The notes below the pieces were generated by a model. That model was not told the origin of the DNA. It did no database searches and saw only the letters and a program-made list of their open reading frames with translations. Positions 56,978 through 64,000 of a stretch of 64,000 nt of DNA are shown one piece after another (within the stretch, counting starts at the first letter, position 1; each line of letters begins with the position of its first letter). This DNA comes from Serpens gallinarum. GTDB taxonomy: Bacteria; Pseudomonadota; Gammaproteobacteria; Pseudomonadales; Pseudomonadaceae. The DNA lies in assembly GCF_014836765.1 (NCBI RefSeq), contig NZ_JACSQG010000002.1:310001-374000 (forward strand), given 5' to 3'. A program made the position numbers and the translations under genes.

Positions 56978-57741
56978 ATGACGCCCGGCAGCGCGGAATA
57001 GGCGATGCGCGGCACGTCGGCCAGACGCCGCGCCAGCAGTTCGGTCAATGACTGGTCCGGCTCCAGGTAGGCATCGCCGAAATCGTCGTCCAGACGACTG
57101 GGATGCGCGATGACCTCAAGTATTCCGCCGCTGGGCAACGCGCCGTGGTGCAAGTCCAGCGGTGTGCACACATGGTCGGCGCTGGCGTGGCCAAGCGTGC
57201 GCAATCGCCAGTTGAGCAAGCGCTTGTAGACGCGCTTGGGCAAGGTCAGGTTGCGGCCCAAATTGCGTGCCAGGCGCAGCGGCACGCCCTGGCGGCGAGC
57301 AAAGCGGGCCACCACTTCGCCGATTGGCCAGATGTTGTGCACATGCTGGTGCGAGTCGATATGGCTAGGGCGCAGGCCATGCTCCAGGCAGCGCTGCCAT
57401 TGACTGCGCAACTCCTCTTCAATGGCCTGGCGGGTGCGCCTTGGCAGCCACAGCTGATGCTGCCGAAACTGCAGGTCAAAGTCGCCACTCGGGCTGCACA
57501 CTCCCCGTTCGGCCTGAATCGGCTGGCTCAGCGGACGACCATAAGTGAGGTTGAAATGCAGCCCGATCTTGCCTTGTAGGCGGTGTTGCTGGGTCAGCTC
57601 ACAGGCCTCGACAAAACCGGGCATGTTGGCCATCAGAGTGGCCGAGCTGATCAGGTTTTGTTCGAACGCGCTGATGATGGTGTGGTTTTCTTCAGAACTG
57701 AGGCCGAAATCATCGGCATTGATAATGACGCGCGCAATCAT
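56971..57741 (-). CDS. YdjC/ChbG-like carbohydrate deacetylase
   Basis: A 256-residue enzyme of the YdjC/HpnK/ChbG family, which removes acetyl groups from N-acetylated sugars. Metal and catalytic residues are in place: D10 and D11 in INADDFGLS, the histidine of GLHFNLTYGRPL, and the DSHQHVHNIWP motif with H131, H133 and H135. The ATG at 57741 has a strong AGGAGGT. It overlaps the upstream FemAB-like gene by four bases (ATGA), so the two are translated together. The context with other polysaccharide genes suggests a lipid-linked or exopolysaccharide substrate. Confidence 0.82.
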   Translation of the reverse strand: MIARVIINADDFGLSSEENHTIISAFEQNLISSATLMANMPGFVEACELTQQHRLQGKIGLHFNLTYGRPLSQPIQAERGVCSPSGDFDLQFRQHQLWLPRRTRQAIEEELRSQWQRCLEHGLRPSHIDSHQHVHNIWPIGEVVARFARRQGVPLRLARNLGRNLTLPKRVYKRLLNWRLRTLGHASADHVCTPLDLHHGALPSGGILEVIAHPSRLDDDFGDAYLEPDQSLTELLARRLADVPRIAYSALPGVIQ

Positions 57742-58862
57742 CGGCTTACCTCCTGCAACTTGCCGGAGCTTGAAGCCGGGACAACCTGGCGTTGCTTGCG
57801 CCACTCCCATAGGCGATGGCCAAGGCCGAGCAAAATTCCCGTAGGACTCCAGGAATAGAAGCTCCAGCGCAGGTGTTCGACCTGTCCGCTCATGCGCTCA
57901 TGCAACTGGTGGGTTGAGCCACTGCGGCTGACGCGCGAGGCGTCGATCCACTGCCAGCCCTCTTCCAAGCCCCAGCGTATCCACTCATCCAGCAACAGGC
58001 GACCGCTGCCCAGGTCAGCGTATTCCGGCAGAAACGCCAAGTTGTAGTCATAAATGCGACCGTTATGCAAAAGGGCCAGTCGGTAGCTGATGCAACGGCC
58101 TTCGTGTTCAAGCATGACCACGCGGACCAGGTCATTGGCCGCCAATGCGGTAAATGCCTGGATCATCCAGCTGCGGCGCGTGCCGGAGAAAATGCCGACT
58201 TCTTCCTGGCCTTTCCAGCTGACCTGCTCCACGGCGGCAAGGCTGTCCAGCACAGCACCGATGTTGGTGGCGTCTGGCACCACGCGGCGGATTACTGCGC
58301 CGCGTTCGTCACTGCGCTTGCGAGCCCGGCGCAACTTGTAACGCAGGTCACGGTTAGGTTCCTTGTGATCCTCGGGTGTAATCCGATGAAACGGCGCGCG
58401 GCAACTCAAATGACAATGATGGCTTGAGCTCAGGCGTGCCCAATGCTGCATGCTGCGCTGGGTGTTCTGATCGGTGGTCAGCTCGTTAAGCTGCATGACG
58501 CTATGGGGTAGGCGCCGGCCGATTTCCTTCCATGCTCGGGTTAGCCCGGTTTCATCCAGTTGGCAGACCAGTGCCAAGCGGTCACTCAGCGGATAGCCAA
58601 GGTGGCGCAGTACGCGCCAGGAAAAGCCAAATCGTGCGTCGCGCATTTGCATCAGCGGGAGGCACAGACGCAGCTGATCACCCTCCCAAGCCAGCAAAAT
58701 AAGCAGTTGCTGATTCGGCTCCAGGGCTTGTTCGGCGGCAATCAGCCAACCGATGTGATTGAACGGGGTGCAATGCGGCAGCCGGTTGCACAGTTGGTTG
58801 TAGGCATGCAGTGGAAATTCGGTGGCGGAAAGGGAATGACACCATTGGAAGCGGTAATCCAT
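57738..58862 (-). CDS. FemAB/CelD-like acyltransferase 1 of the polysaccharide cluster
   Basis: A 374-residue protein of the GNAT-like group exemplified by CelD/BcsL (PF13480, Acetyltransf_6), seen in exopolysaccharide clusters. The two-lobed fold is suggested by YKLRRARKRSDERGAVIRR before the core and by the core stretch VMLEHEGRCISYRLALLHNG and YDYNLAFLPEYADLGSG, with WIDASRVS near the end. I use the ATG at 58862 (MDYRFQWCHSL); a GTG at 58913 is possible. It overlaps the deacetylase gene by four bases and is divergent from a second gene of the same type at 59221. Acetylation of a sugar or amine is inferred only. Confidence 0.7.
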   Translation of the reverse strand: MDYRFQWCHSLSATEFPLHAYNQLCNRLPHCTPFNHIGWLIAAEQALEPNQQLLILLAWEGDQLRLCLPLMQMRDARFGFSWRVLRHLGYPLSDRLALVCQLDETGLTRAWKEIGRRLPHSVMQLNELTTDQNTQRSMQHWARLSSSHHCHLSCRAPFHRITPEDHKEPNRDLRYKLRRARKRSDERGAVIRRVVPDATNIGAVLDSLAAVEQVSWKGQEEVGIFSGTRRSWMIQAFTALAANDLVRVVMLEHEGRCISYRLALLHNGRIYDYNLAFLPEYADLGSGRLLLDEWIRWGLEEGWQWIDASRVSRSGSTHQLHERMSGQVEHLRWSFYSWSPTGILLGLGHRLWEWRKQRQVVPASSSGKLQEVSR

Positions 58863-59220
58863 GACCGAGTCGCTCAGGCTGAAAGGTAAGACGAATCGCG
58901 CACCAGGGCGCACTTGGCGGGGTTTTTACCAGTGCGGCGACGTCCTGCTGCCGCATTGACTGCAGGGATGTATAGCAGGCTTTGCCAAGGCTGGCGCACT
59001 GACAAAGCAAGAAACATATTGATGGCCAAGAGTAGGCGGGCATTGGTCCGTTTGCCGGGTCGGGTTTGTTTCTTCGGCTAAAGTTCGCAACAGCATCGAG
59101 CGCCCCCTAACCAAAGGAGTGGTTAGGCCGGTGACAGGCATGTCATCAAGCGAACCGGGGCCGACTCACTCTTCTGTCCCCTTGGGCAGCTTCCGCTTTG
59201 GTTTTTGCAGGGATGCACAC
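58863..59220. promoter_or_regulatory. Divergent control region between the two FemAB-like genes
   Basis: 358 bp without a supported gene. It must hold the promoters of both divergent transcripts. It contains a perfect palindrome at 59106-59127 and several T- and A-rich stretches (TTTTTACC near 58924, GGTTTGTTTC near 59066). In-frame GTG and ATG codons at 59119, 59131 and 59140 could extend the plus-strand gene, but the ATG at 59221 has the better ribosome site. I found no convincing pair of promoter hexamers. Confidence 0.5.
59106..59127. promoter_or_regulatory. Perfect palindrome, candidate operator
   Basis: CCTAACCA (59106-59113) and TGGTTAGG (59120-59127) form a perfect 8-bp inverted repeat with the six-base centre AAGGAG. 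Spacing of 14 bp between half-site centres fits a dimeric regulator; as RNA it would be a hairpin with a Shine-Dalgarno-like loop. It lies 93 bases before the plus-strand acyltransferase start. Confidence 0.4.
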
Positions 59221-60390
59221 ATGGATAACCTCGCTTCACTTTCTGCAGCCATGCCGCTCTCCACAGCGGTCAGTCACCGTGTCGTCGAAGTCTCATCATT
59301 TTCACAGGCCGAACCTTTTCTTGAGCGCTGGGAGCGGTTGGCGGAAAACCCCTCCGAGGCCAATGTGTTTTACGCTCCCTGGGCCCTGCGTCCGGCGCTG
59401 GAACATTTGTGCCGGGACAAGACAATCAAGTTGTTATTTTTTGTGCGTGAAGGTGGCAGCGATCTGGATGGCGTTCTGCCGTTACTGGTCAAGCGTGCCT
59501 GCCACTACCTGCCGATTTTCGGCCTGCAAAACCTGCGGCATCGGTACTGTTTTTCTACCGCCCCCTGGCTAAAAAGTGGGCGTGAGGTTGACGTGGCCTG
59601 CAGCTTCGCCCTTTGGCTGCGGAGCCATCGTTATCGTTATCCGCTGCTTATGCTGAACACCGTAACCGCTGATAGTGCATGGGTACAGGCGTTGCGCCGA
59701 CAGTTGCCGCTGCGCGGCATGCGCTTTCAGCAGACGTCCCTGGTACAGCGCGCGCTGTTGGTGCATGGCGATGATCCTGAGGATTATCTGCAACGTGCTC
59801 TGCCAAGTAAAAAACGCAAGGAGTACCGCCGTCTACGCGAGCGTCTGGCGGAGCGAGGCAATCTGCAAATCCACGAATTACAGCCGGGGGATGCGAACCT
59901 GCTATCCTGGCTCGATGCGTTCGTCGAGCTGGAACTCCAGGGCTGGAAAGGCAAGGAACAAACCGCATTGGGTAGCCGCTCAAGCTGCCGGCGTTTCTTC
60001 GAGGAGATCGCCCATGAGGCTCATCATCGCGGGCAGTTGGCCATGCTGTCGATGACCCTCGATGGCCGGCCGGTGGCCATGGTGTGTGATCTTATCGCTT
60101 CGCCAGGGTCCTTCGCTTTCAAATCGGCTTATGACGAAGCCTATGCGCGCTATGCGCCCGGTGTGCTGCTGGAGCTGGAAAATATCTGTCGAGCCCATGC
60201 CCGCCAGGCCCGCGGCCTGCGCTGGCTGGATTCCTGCTCGGCACCGGATAACGAGCTGCTCAATCGGCTGTATCTGGAACGCCGCACATTGTGCAATCTG
60301 ACCATCAGTAGCGGGCATGCCTTGGCCAATCTGTACGTGGCGCGCCTGCCTTGGCTGAAGCGTTTGCAGCAACGCATAAAACGCCTCTGA
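59221..60390 (+). CDS. FemAB/CelD-like acyltransferase 2 of the polysaccharide cluster
   Basis: A 389-residue protein of the same PF13480-like group as the gene at 57738. Similar features: a basic stretch before the core (ALPSKKRKEYRRLRERLAER), ELELQGWKGKEQTALGSR, the core MLSMTLDGRPVAMVCDLIAS and FKSAYDEAYARYAPGVLL, and LRWLDSCSAPDNELLNRLYL near the end. The ATG at 59221 has AGGGA seven bases upstream. It is alone on the plus strand, between a divergent acyltransferase and a convergent acetyltransferase 14 bases away. It may modify the same polymer as its paralogue. Confidence 0.7.
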   Translation: MDNLASLSAAMPLSTAVSHRVVEVSSFSQAEPFLERWERLAENPSEANVFYAPWALRPALEHLCRDKTIKLLFFVREGGSDLDGVLPLLVKRACHYLPIFGLQNLRHRYCFSTAPWLKSGREVDVACSFALWLRSHRYRYPLLMLNTVTADSAWVQALRRQLPLRGMRFQQTSLVQRALLVHGDDPEDYLQRALPSKKRKEYRRLRERLAERGNLQIHELQPGDANLLSWLDAFVELELQGWKGKEQTALGSRSSCRRFFEEIAHEAHHRGQLAMLSMTLDGRPVAMVCDLIASPGSFAFKSAYDEAYARYAPGVLLELENICRAHARQARGLRWLDSCSAPDNELLNRLYLERRTLCNLTISSGHALANLYVARLPWLKRLQQRIKRL

Positions 60391-60403
60391 ACGACGCGCG
60401 ATA

Positions 60404-61078
60404 TCACTTGGAGCGGGCCAACCCTGGCTCGCTCCCAGCGGCCTGTTTATGCAGGATTGGAACAGCAGGCTGGCGCGTGTAGCGGATACAGCCGAACAAG
60501 GTATAAGCGTGCACAATGCGTCCATCCGGCTGAAAACCGAGGCGCCGGATCAGGCGCAGCATAAGGTGGTTGTGGGCGTCGACCACTGCCACCGCCCGTC
60601 GATAGCCACGCTTTTGCAACAGTTGCCATAGATGGTTCTGGCCGCCGAGAAACACCGCGCTGCCACGATGGGCCATCGCCACTTCCAGGGCGAACAGGTA
60701 GGCATCCCCGGCAGCGACTGGAAACCAGCCACGGAAGTAATGAGCGTCATAATAATCCCGTGGGCTGATCCACATGTAGGCGCACACCTCGCCTTGCTGG
60801 TTCAGCGCGACATAGCCGTGCAGGTCGGGCTGGGCCAGCAGGTCACGCATCACGCCGATCTGCCCGGGGAAATGCTTTGCAAACGCCGGCAGCAGCTCGC
60901 TTCGTGTATCCACATACTCCCAGGCGTGTCGACGGGGCAAGGACAGCGGATTGCCATGCAGCTCACGGGCAAACCAGATGAGCTGATGATGGGCATACAG
61001 GTAACGCTCGGTGAACAAGCGCAGACTTCCCATCAATCCCTTGCGCTGAAGTTTGCTGTATAGCTGACGAATGCTCAT
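60404..61078 (-). CDS. GNAT-like acetyltransferase of the polysaccharide cluster
   Basis: A 224-residue cytoplasmic protein. A basic N-terminal helix (MSIRQLYSKLQRKGLMGSLR) precedes a GNAT-like core: YVALNQQGEVCAYMWIS, YLFALEVAMAHRGSAVFLGG and a final AHNHLMLRLIRRLGFQPDG that resembles the GNAT motif B turn. The acetyl-CoA loop is not classical, so this could be a diverged member. ATG at 61078 has GGGAG five bases upstream and overlaps the stop of the glycosidase-like gene (ATGA). Role in the cluster is inferred from position only. Confidence 0.6.
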   Translation of the reverse strand: MSIRQLYSKLQRKGLMGSLRLFTERYLYAHHQLIWFARELHGNPLSLPRRHAWEYVDTRSELLPAFAKHFPGQIGVMRDLLAQPDLHGYVALNQQGEVCAYMWISPRDYYDAHYFRGWFPVAAGDAYLFALEVAMAHRGSAVFLGGQNHLWQLLQKRGYRRAVAVVDAHNHLMLRLIRRLGFQPDGRIVHAYTLFGCIRYTRQPAVPILHKQAAGSEPGLARSK

Positions 61079-62997
61079 GGCTGCTCCCAAGTGAGAGCGA
61101 ACAGCGACTCTGCGGGAACCTCGAACTGCCAGGCGCCTGACACGCAGTTCACCGCCCCAGGCAAAATGGGCGTAGCGCTGAATAAATCCAGCTGGGGAGG
61201 GTCGAGCCCGGAGCAGGTCGTATTGGCGGCTGTAAAGCGTATCTGCTGCAGGCGATCGACCTTGTTGACGCCCAGCAGGTTGTGATGCTTGCCGGAGCGG
61301 CTGGCCAATGCATCGACTTCAAACGCATCGTTGTCTAGCAGCAGGACATCCTCGCCCCAGTAGCGCTGCATGAAATTCATCGCGTGCCCCACCGGCCTGA
61401 GGCTGTAATTACCGGCAGAATCAAGGCGCAGCATGCCCTTGAAATGACCGTCGTCATCGGCCAACAGGAACCAGTTGAGCATGTCCAGCAACCCATCCGC
61501 AGAAGACTGTATGGCGACGGATGCCCACCACAGCGCAGCGAATTGCGTGTCCTGCTCGTAATGACTGATGGTGTTACCGCTGGACAGGTTGGTCTGATCG
61601 ATCAGCAGCGCCTTGCGCGGCCGGCCCTGTTTGTCGAGACCCACCAGGTCGGCAGCCTGGCGCACGCTGTAGCGATACCAGTCGGTAGCCCGCAGGTCAC
61701 GAATCATCCATTCATGCCAGGCCAGCGCGTCGATCAGGGGCTCATGCTCGTCCAACAGGCGTTTTGCCCAGTCAATCCCTCGCCGGTTTCGGGCATCGGT
61801 CATAGTCGGGCCATTGACCAACCGCGAGGAGGCCGGAATGGCGATGCGGATACCGGCAGCGTGGGCGCCAGGGTGAGCGCGTACCCGTTCGGCCATGGCG
61901 CGGAAGTAGTCGGCAAAACGGGGATAACTGGAGTAGTTGAGATTGGGTTCGTCGGCCATGGACAAATAATGAATGCCGCCGGCGCCCAGGCTCGACGTGC
62001 TGTCCAGCCAGGCCTGCAGGCCTGCGCGACTGGTGGCATCAAAGTCCAGATCAGCCACCCGCCCTGTTTTCGCCAATAAGGTGATGTCGTGGGCAATGCC
62101 GTATTTGTGCCGAAACAGTGGGCGAAAGCGTTGTTCATGTTGCGGGTTGCGGGCCATGACATTGACGAAACTGTAATGGCCGCCTGCTTGAGGGCTAAGC
62201 GTGCCCAGCAAGGTGGCGTCCTCCGGCAGGCTGTAAGGCAGCGCCACGCCGAGTTTTGCCGTAGGGCCGAGCACCTTGTCGTGCAGTGACAGGCCGACCC
62301 GGCCCGGTTTCTGGATGGGCTGGTACAGATGCTCCGGGCGCTGGGCAAAGAGATTGTCGGTGCCGTCCAGCCAGAAGGCGGCCTTGCCTTTGCCCTGCAG
62401 GTGCAAGCGCCAGATCTGTTCCTCAGCCGATACCGGCAGGCTGACCAGGTCGCTGCGCGGATACAGGGTATGGCGCTGCAATTTCAAGTGCACCTGGTGC
62501 CTGTCGCTCAGCCGCTCGGCGGTCAGGGCATGGACACCGCCATGGTGTTTGCCTCCCAGCTGCGCGTTAACCCCGGCCGGGACGCGAAAATACAGTGTCT
62601 GATCCCGGCTGGCCTCGATGCTGAAATGCGTTTTTACCGGTTCGAACAGCGAGGCGGTTTTATCGCCATGCCGGACCTGGTAAAGCCGGAAGCTGTAGCC
62701 GGGGATTTCCAGACGATAGCCGCTGCTTGCGGCGCGTAACGGCCATTGTCGCGTGCCGCGCTGCTCGCGGGCGGGAATCTCGAAGCGTTGTAACAACTGG
62801 CCGCTGCTGTCCTGCAAATACAGCCGTTCCTCGTTGGCATCTGCCTGCCAGGCCGGTTCCCAGGCGATCAGCAGAGGCTCGTCCACAGCAGGTTTCAGGT
62901 GCAGCGCACCGTCTCGAATGCCCGACCATTCCAGGCCGTGGGCGAGAGGTGGCAGGCTGGCAATCAGTAGCCAGGCTAGAGCCCATCGGCTTCGCAT
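61075..62997 (-). CDS. Secreted TIM-barrel glycoside-hydrolase-like protein
   Basis: A 640-residue exported protein: signal peptide in residues 1-21 (MRSRWALAWLLIASLPPLAHG), an N-terminal beta-rich region to about 270, and a TIM-barrel-like domain of the GH-A type. HYLSMADEPNLNYSS carries E350 at the place of the acid/base glutamate in the NEP-like motif; the expected nucleophile strand reads KALLIDQTNLSSG with D467 where glutamate is usual. FVNVMARNP and LAWHEWMIRDL are other barrel strands. It could cut or modify the polymer made by this cluster, like PslG in the Psl system, but the family is not certain. It overlaps the flippase gene by 22 bases. Confidence 0.65.
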   Translation of the reverse strand: MRSRWALAWLLIASLPPLAHGLEWSGIRDGALHLKPAVDEPLLIAWEPAWQADANEERLYLQDSSGQLLQRFEIPAREQRGTRQWPLRAASSGYRLEIPGYSFRLYQVRHGDKTASLFEPVKTHFSIEASRDQTLYFRVPAGVNAQLGGKHHGGVHALTAERLSDRHQVHLKLQRHTLYPRSDLVSLPVSAEEQIWRLHLQGKGKAAFWLDGTDNLFAQRPEHLYQPIQKPGRVGLSLHDKVLGPTAKLGVALPYSLPEDATLLGTLSPQAGGHYSFVNVMARNPQHEQRFRPLFRHKYGIAHDITLLAKTGRVADLDFDATSRAGLQAWLDSTSSLGAGGIHYLSMADEPNLNYSSYPRFADYFRAMAERVRAHPGAHAAGIRIAIPASSRLVNGPTMTDARNRRGIDWAKRLLDEHEPLIDALAWHEWMIRDLRATDWYRYSVRQAADLVGLDKQGRPRKALLIDQTNLSSGNTISHYEQDTQFAALWWASVAIQSSADGLLDMLNWFLLADDDGHFKGMLRLDSAGNYSLRPVGHAMNFMQRYWGEDVLLLDNDAFEVDALASRSGKHHNLLGVNKVDRLQQIRFTAANTTCSGLDPPQLDLFSATPILPGAVNCVSGAWQFEVPAESLFALTWEQP

Positions 62998-64000
62998 ACC
63001 GGTCTCCGTCGCAGGTGATTGAACAGAAAACGCAGATCGCTGGGCAGGATCAATAGGGTGTTGGCGAACGCCACGCCGCTGAGGCGGCAATACAAGCACA
63101 ACATGCCCAGCGCCAGCAGGCTGTAGGCCAGCGATGAGGCATAGGCCGCGCCGACGATGCCCCAGTGGGGAATCAGGAAGAACGTCAGGCTCAGGTTGAT
63201 TGCCGCGGCCACGCCGGCCATCACTGAAAGGGCCCCGGGACGTCGTTTGCCCAGCAGGTCAAGATGGAGGATGCTGGCGTAACACAGGCTGAAGATGCCC
63301 GGCAGCAAGGCCACCAGGGCCGGATAAGCGGGCTGGTAGGCACTGCCGAACAGCAGCACGATCAGCCACTCGCCGACCACCGCCATGCTCAGGCAGGCGG
63401 CGAGCATGGCGGTTCCGGTCAGGCGCAGGGCCAGTGGGGTCAGTTCATCAATGCCTTCACCCTGTTGTAGCAAACGCTTCATCAGTGGAGTGGTCACCGC
63501 CTCGGGGACGATGATCAGCAATTCGGCAGCGGCACTGGCCATGGCGTAATAACCCAGCGCTTCACTGTCGAGCAGCAAACCGATCAACAGGTAATCCGAG
63601 CGCATGAGAATCTGCTGAAACAGGATGTCTGGATGGCTTTTGCCACCAAAACGCAGCATCTCGCTGCGGCTGTCCCGGTCCCAGCGCAGGCGGATGCTGT
63701 GATAACGGCCCAGCAGGCACAGGCCGACGACGGCCACCAGCAGCAAGCCGCCGATCCAGCTGATCAACGCCGCTTCCAAGGCGAAGCGTTGCCACATCAA
63801 AAATAAACTTAGAAACAGCAACAGCGGCACCAGCGACTCAATCAGGCGCAGGCTGTTGAACGCGCCGACCTTGCCGTCGGCATTGTGCAGATTGAGCAGG
63901 GCGCTCTTCATGACGAACAGCGGCACCACCAATAGCAATAGCCAGGCGAGCGAGCCGAGTTCCTGAGTAATTTCCAGGCTCTGGCCGAACTGCTGCAGCA
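62976..64000 (-). CDS. Oligosaccharide flippase (Wzx/MATE-like), 5' end outside window
   Basis: A polytopic membrane protein of the polysaccharide exporter superfamily. At least 340 residues are seen, and the frame is open to the window edge, so the N-terminus is missing. About nine spans are visible. FGGKSHPDILFQQILMRSDYLLIG matches the middle of Wzx/RfbX proteins, and EALGYYAMASAAAELL the next span with the substrate-lining region. It probably moves lipid-linked repeat units across the inner membrane. The gene overlaps the glycosidase-like gene, so further cluster genes likely lie upstream beyond 64000. Confidence 0.8.
   Translation of the reverse strand, partial: LQQFGQSLEITQELGSLAWLLLLVVPLFVMKSALLNLHNADGKVGAFNSLRLIESLVPLLLFLSLFLMWQRFALEAALISWIGGLLLVAVVGLCLLGRYHSIRLRWDRDSRSEMLRFGGKSHPDILFQQILMRSDYLLIGLLLDSEALGYYAMASAAAELLIIVPEAVTTPLMKRLLQQGEGIDELTPLALRLTGTAMLAACLSMAVVGEWLIVLLFGSAYQPAYPALVALLPGIFSLCYASILHLDLLGKRRPGALSVMAGVAAAINLSLTFFLIPHWGIVGAAYASSLAYSLLALGMLCLYCRLSGVAFANTLLILPSDLRFLFNHLRRRPVCEADGL

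Noticed and set aside
59119-59220. N-terminal extension of acyltransferase 2 from GTG 59119, GTG 59131 or ATG 59140
   Set aside because: The extension is proline- and serine-rich with no family similarity, and the ATG at 59221 has AGGGA at seven bases. It remains a minor possibility because AAGGAG lies at 59114.

Overview
The window is a GC-rich chromosomal segment from a Pseudomonas (sensu lato) species that is probably not P. aeruginosa. Evidence: the divergent spuI / spuABCDEFGH polyamine locus, argH-algZ-algR-hemC-hemD-hemX-hemY, dsbB-algQ-algP, the pair I call amgR/amgS, rimB-rimK, and Pseudomonas-type REP/REPIN palindromes. PutA is the long trifunctional form, unlike the shorter P. aeruginosa protein as I recall it. 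I see no rRNA, tRNA, insertion sequence, prophage or CRISPR array.

Layout: 1-2345, sulfate/thiosulfate ABC transporter (cysT partial, cysW, cysA). 2592-3329, an unrecognised periplasmic protein. 3450-9715, arginine biosynthesis (argA, argE), then a phosphate-linked group (Pit transporter, PhoU-like DUF47 protein, CYTH-CHAD triphosphatase). 9949-14631, an orphan GspE/PilB-type ATPase, two divergent L,D-transpeptidases of different families, and a DUF2388 protein. 14690-16191, gcvT-gcvH without gcvP. 16433-27464, the complete polyamine uptake and gamma-glutamylation locus: SpuD/SpuE bind, SpuFGH import, SpuI/SpuB glutamylate, SpuC transaminates and SpuA hydrolyses. A 28-codon ORF sits between spuG and spuH, and an acetyltransferase resembling spermidine/spermine acetyltransferase follows the locus. 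28021-43761, NnrS, argH, the AlgZ-AlgR two-component pair, heme synthesis genes, DsbB, AlgQ, AlgP, an ABC-F ATPase, and small MscS, TerC and LysE membrane proteins. 43963-56977, putA, gshA, a thioesterase, tex, amgRS, rimBK and hslR.

56971-64000 is the most accessory part: a probable exopolysaccharide cluster that I cannot match to alginate, Psl, Pel or cellulose. It has a YdjC/ChbG-type deacetylase, two FemAB/CelD-like acyltransferases, a third acetyltransferase, a secreted TIM-barrel glycosidase-like protein and a Wzx-type flippase that runs off the window.

Several genes use TTG starts that are supported by Shine-Dalgarno spacing (spuE, gshA, rimB, the YcbB-like transpeptidase, the gene at 39536). 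Small palindromic elements recur between genes, and a 21-bp hairpin lies between amgR and amgS. Relative to the gene order I recall for P. aeruginosa PAO1, argA and gshA, neighbours there, lie about 44 kb apart here.
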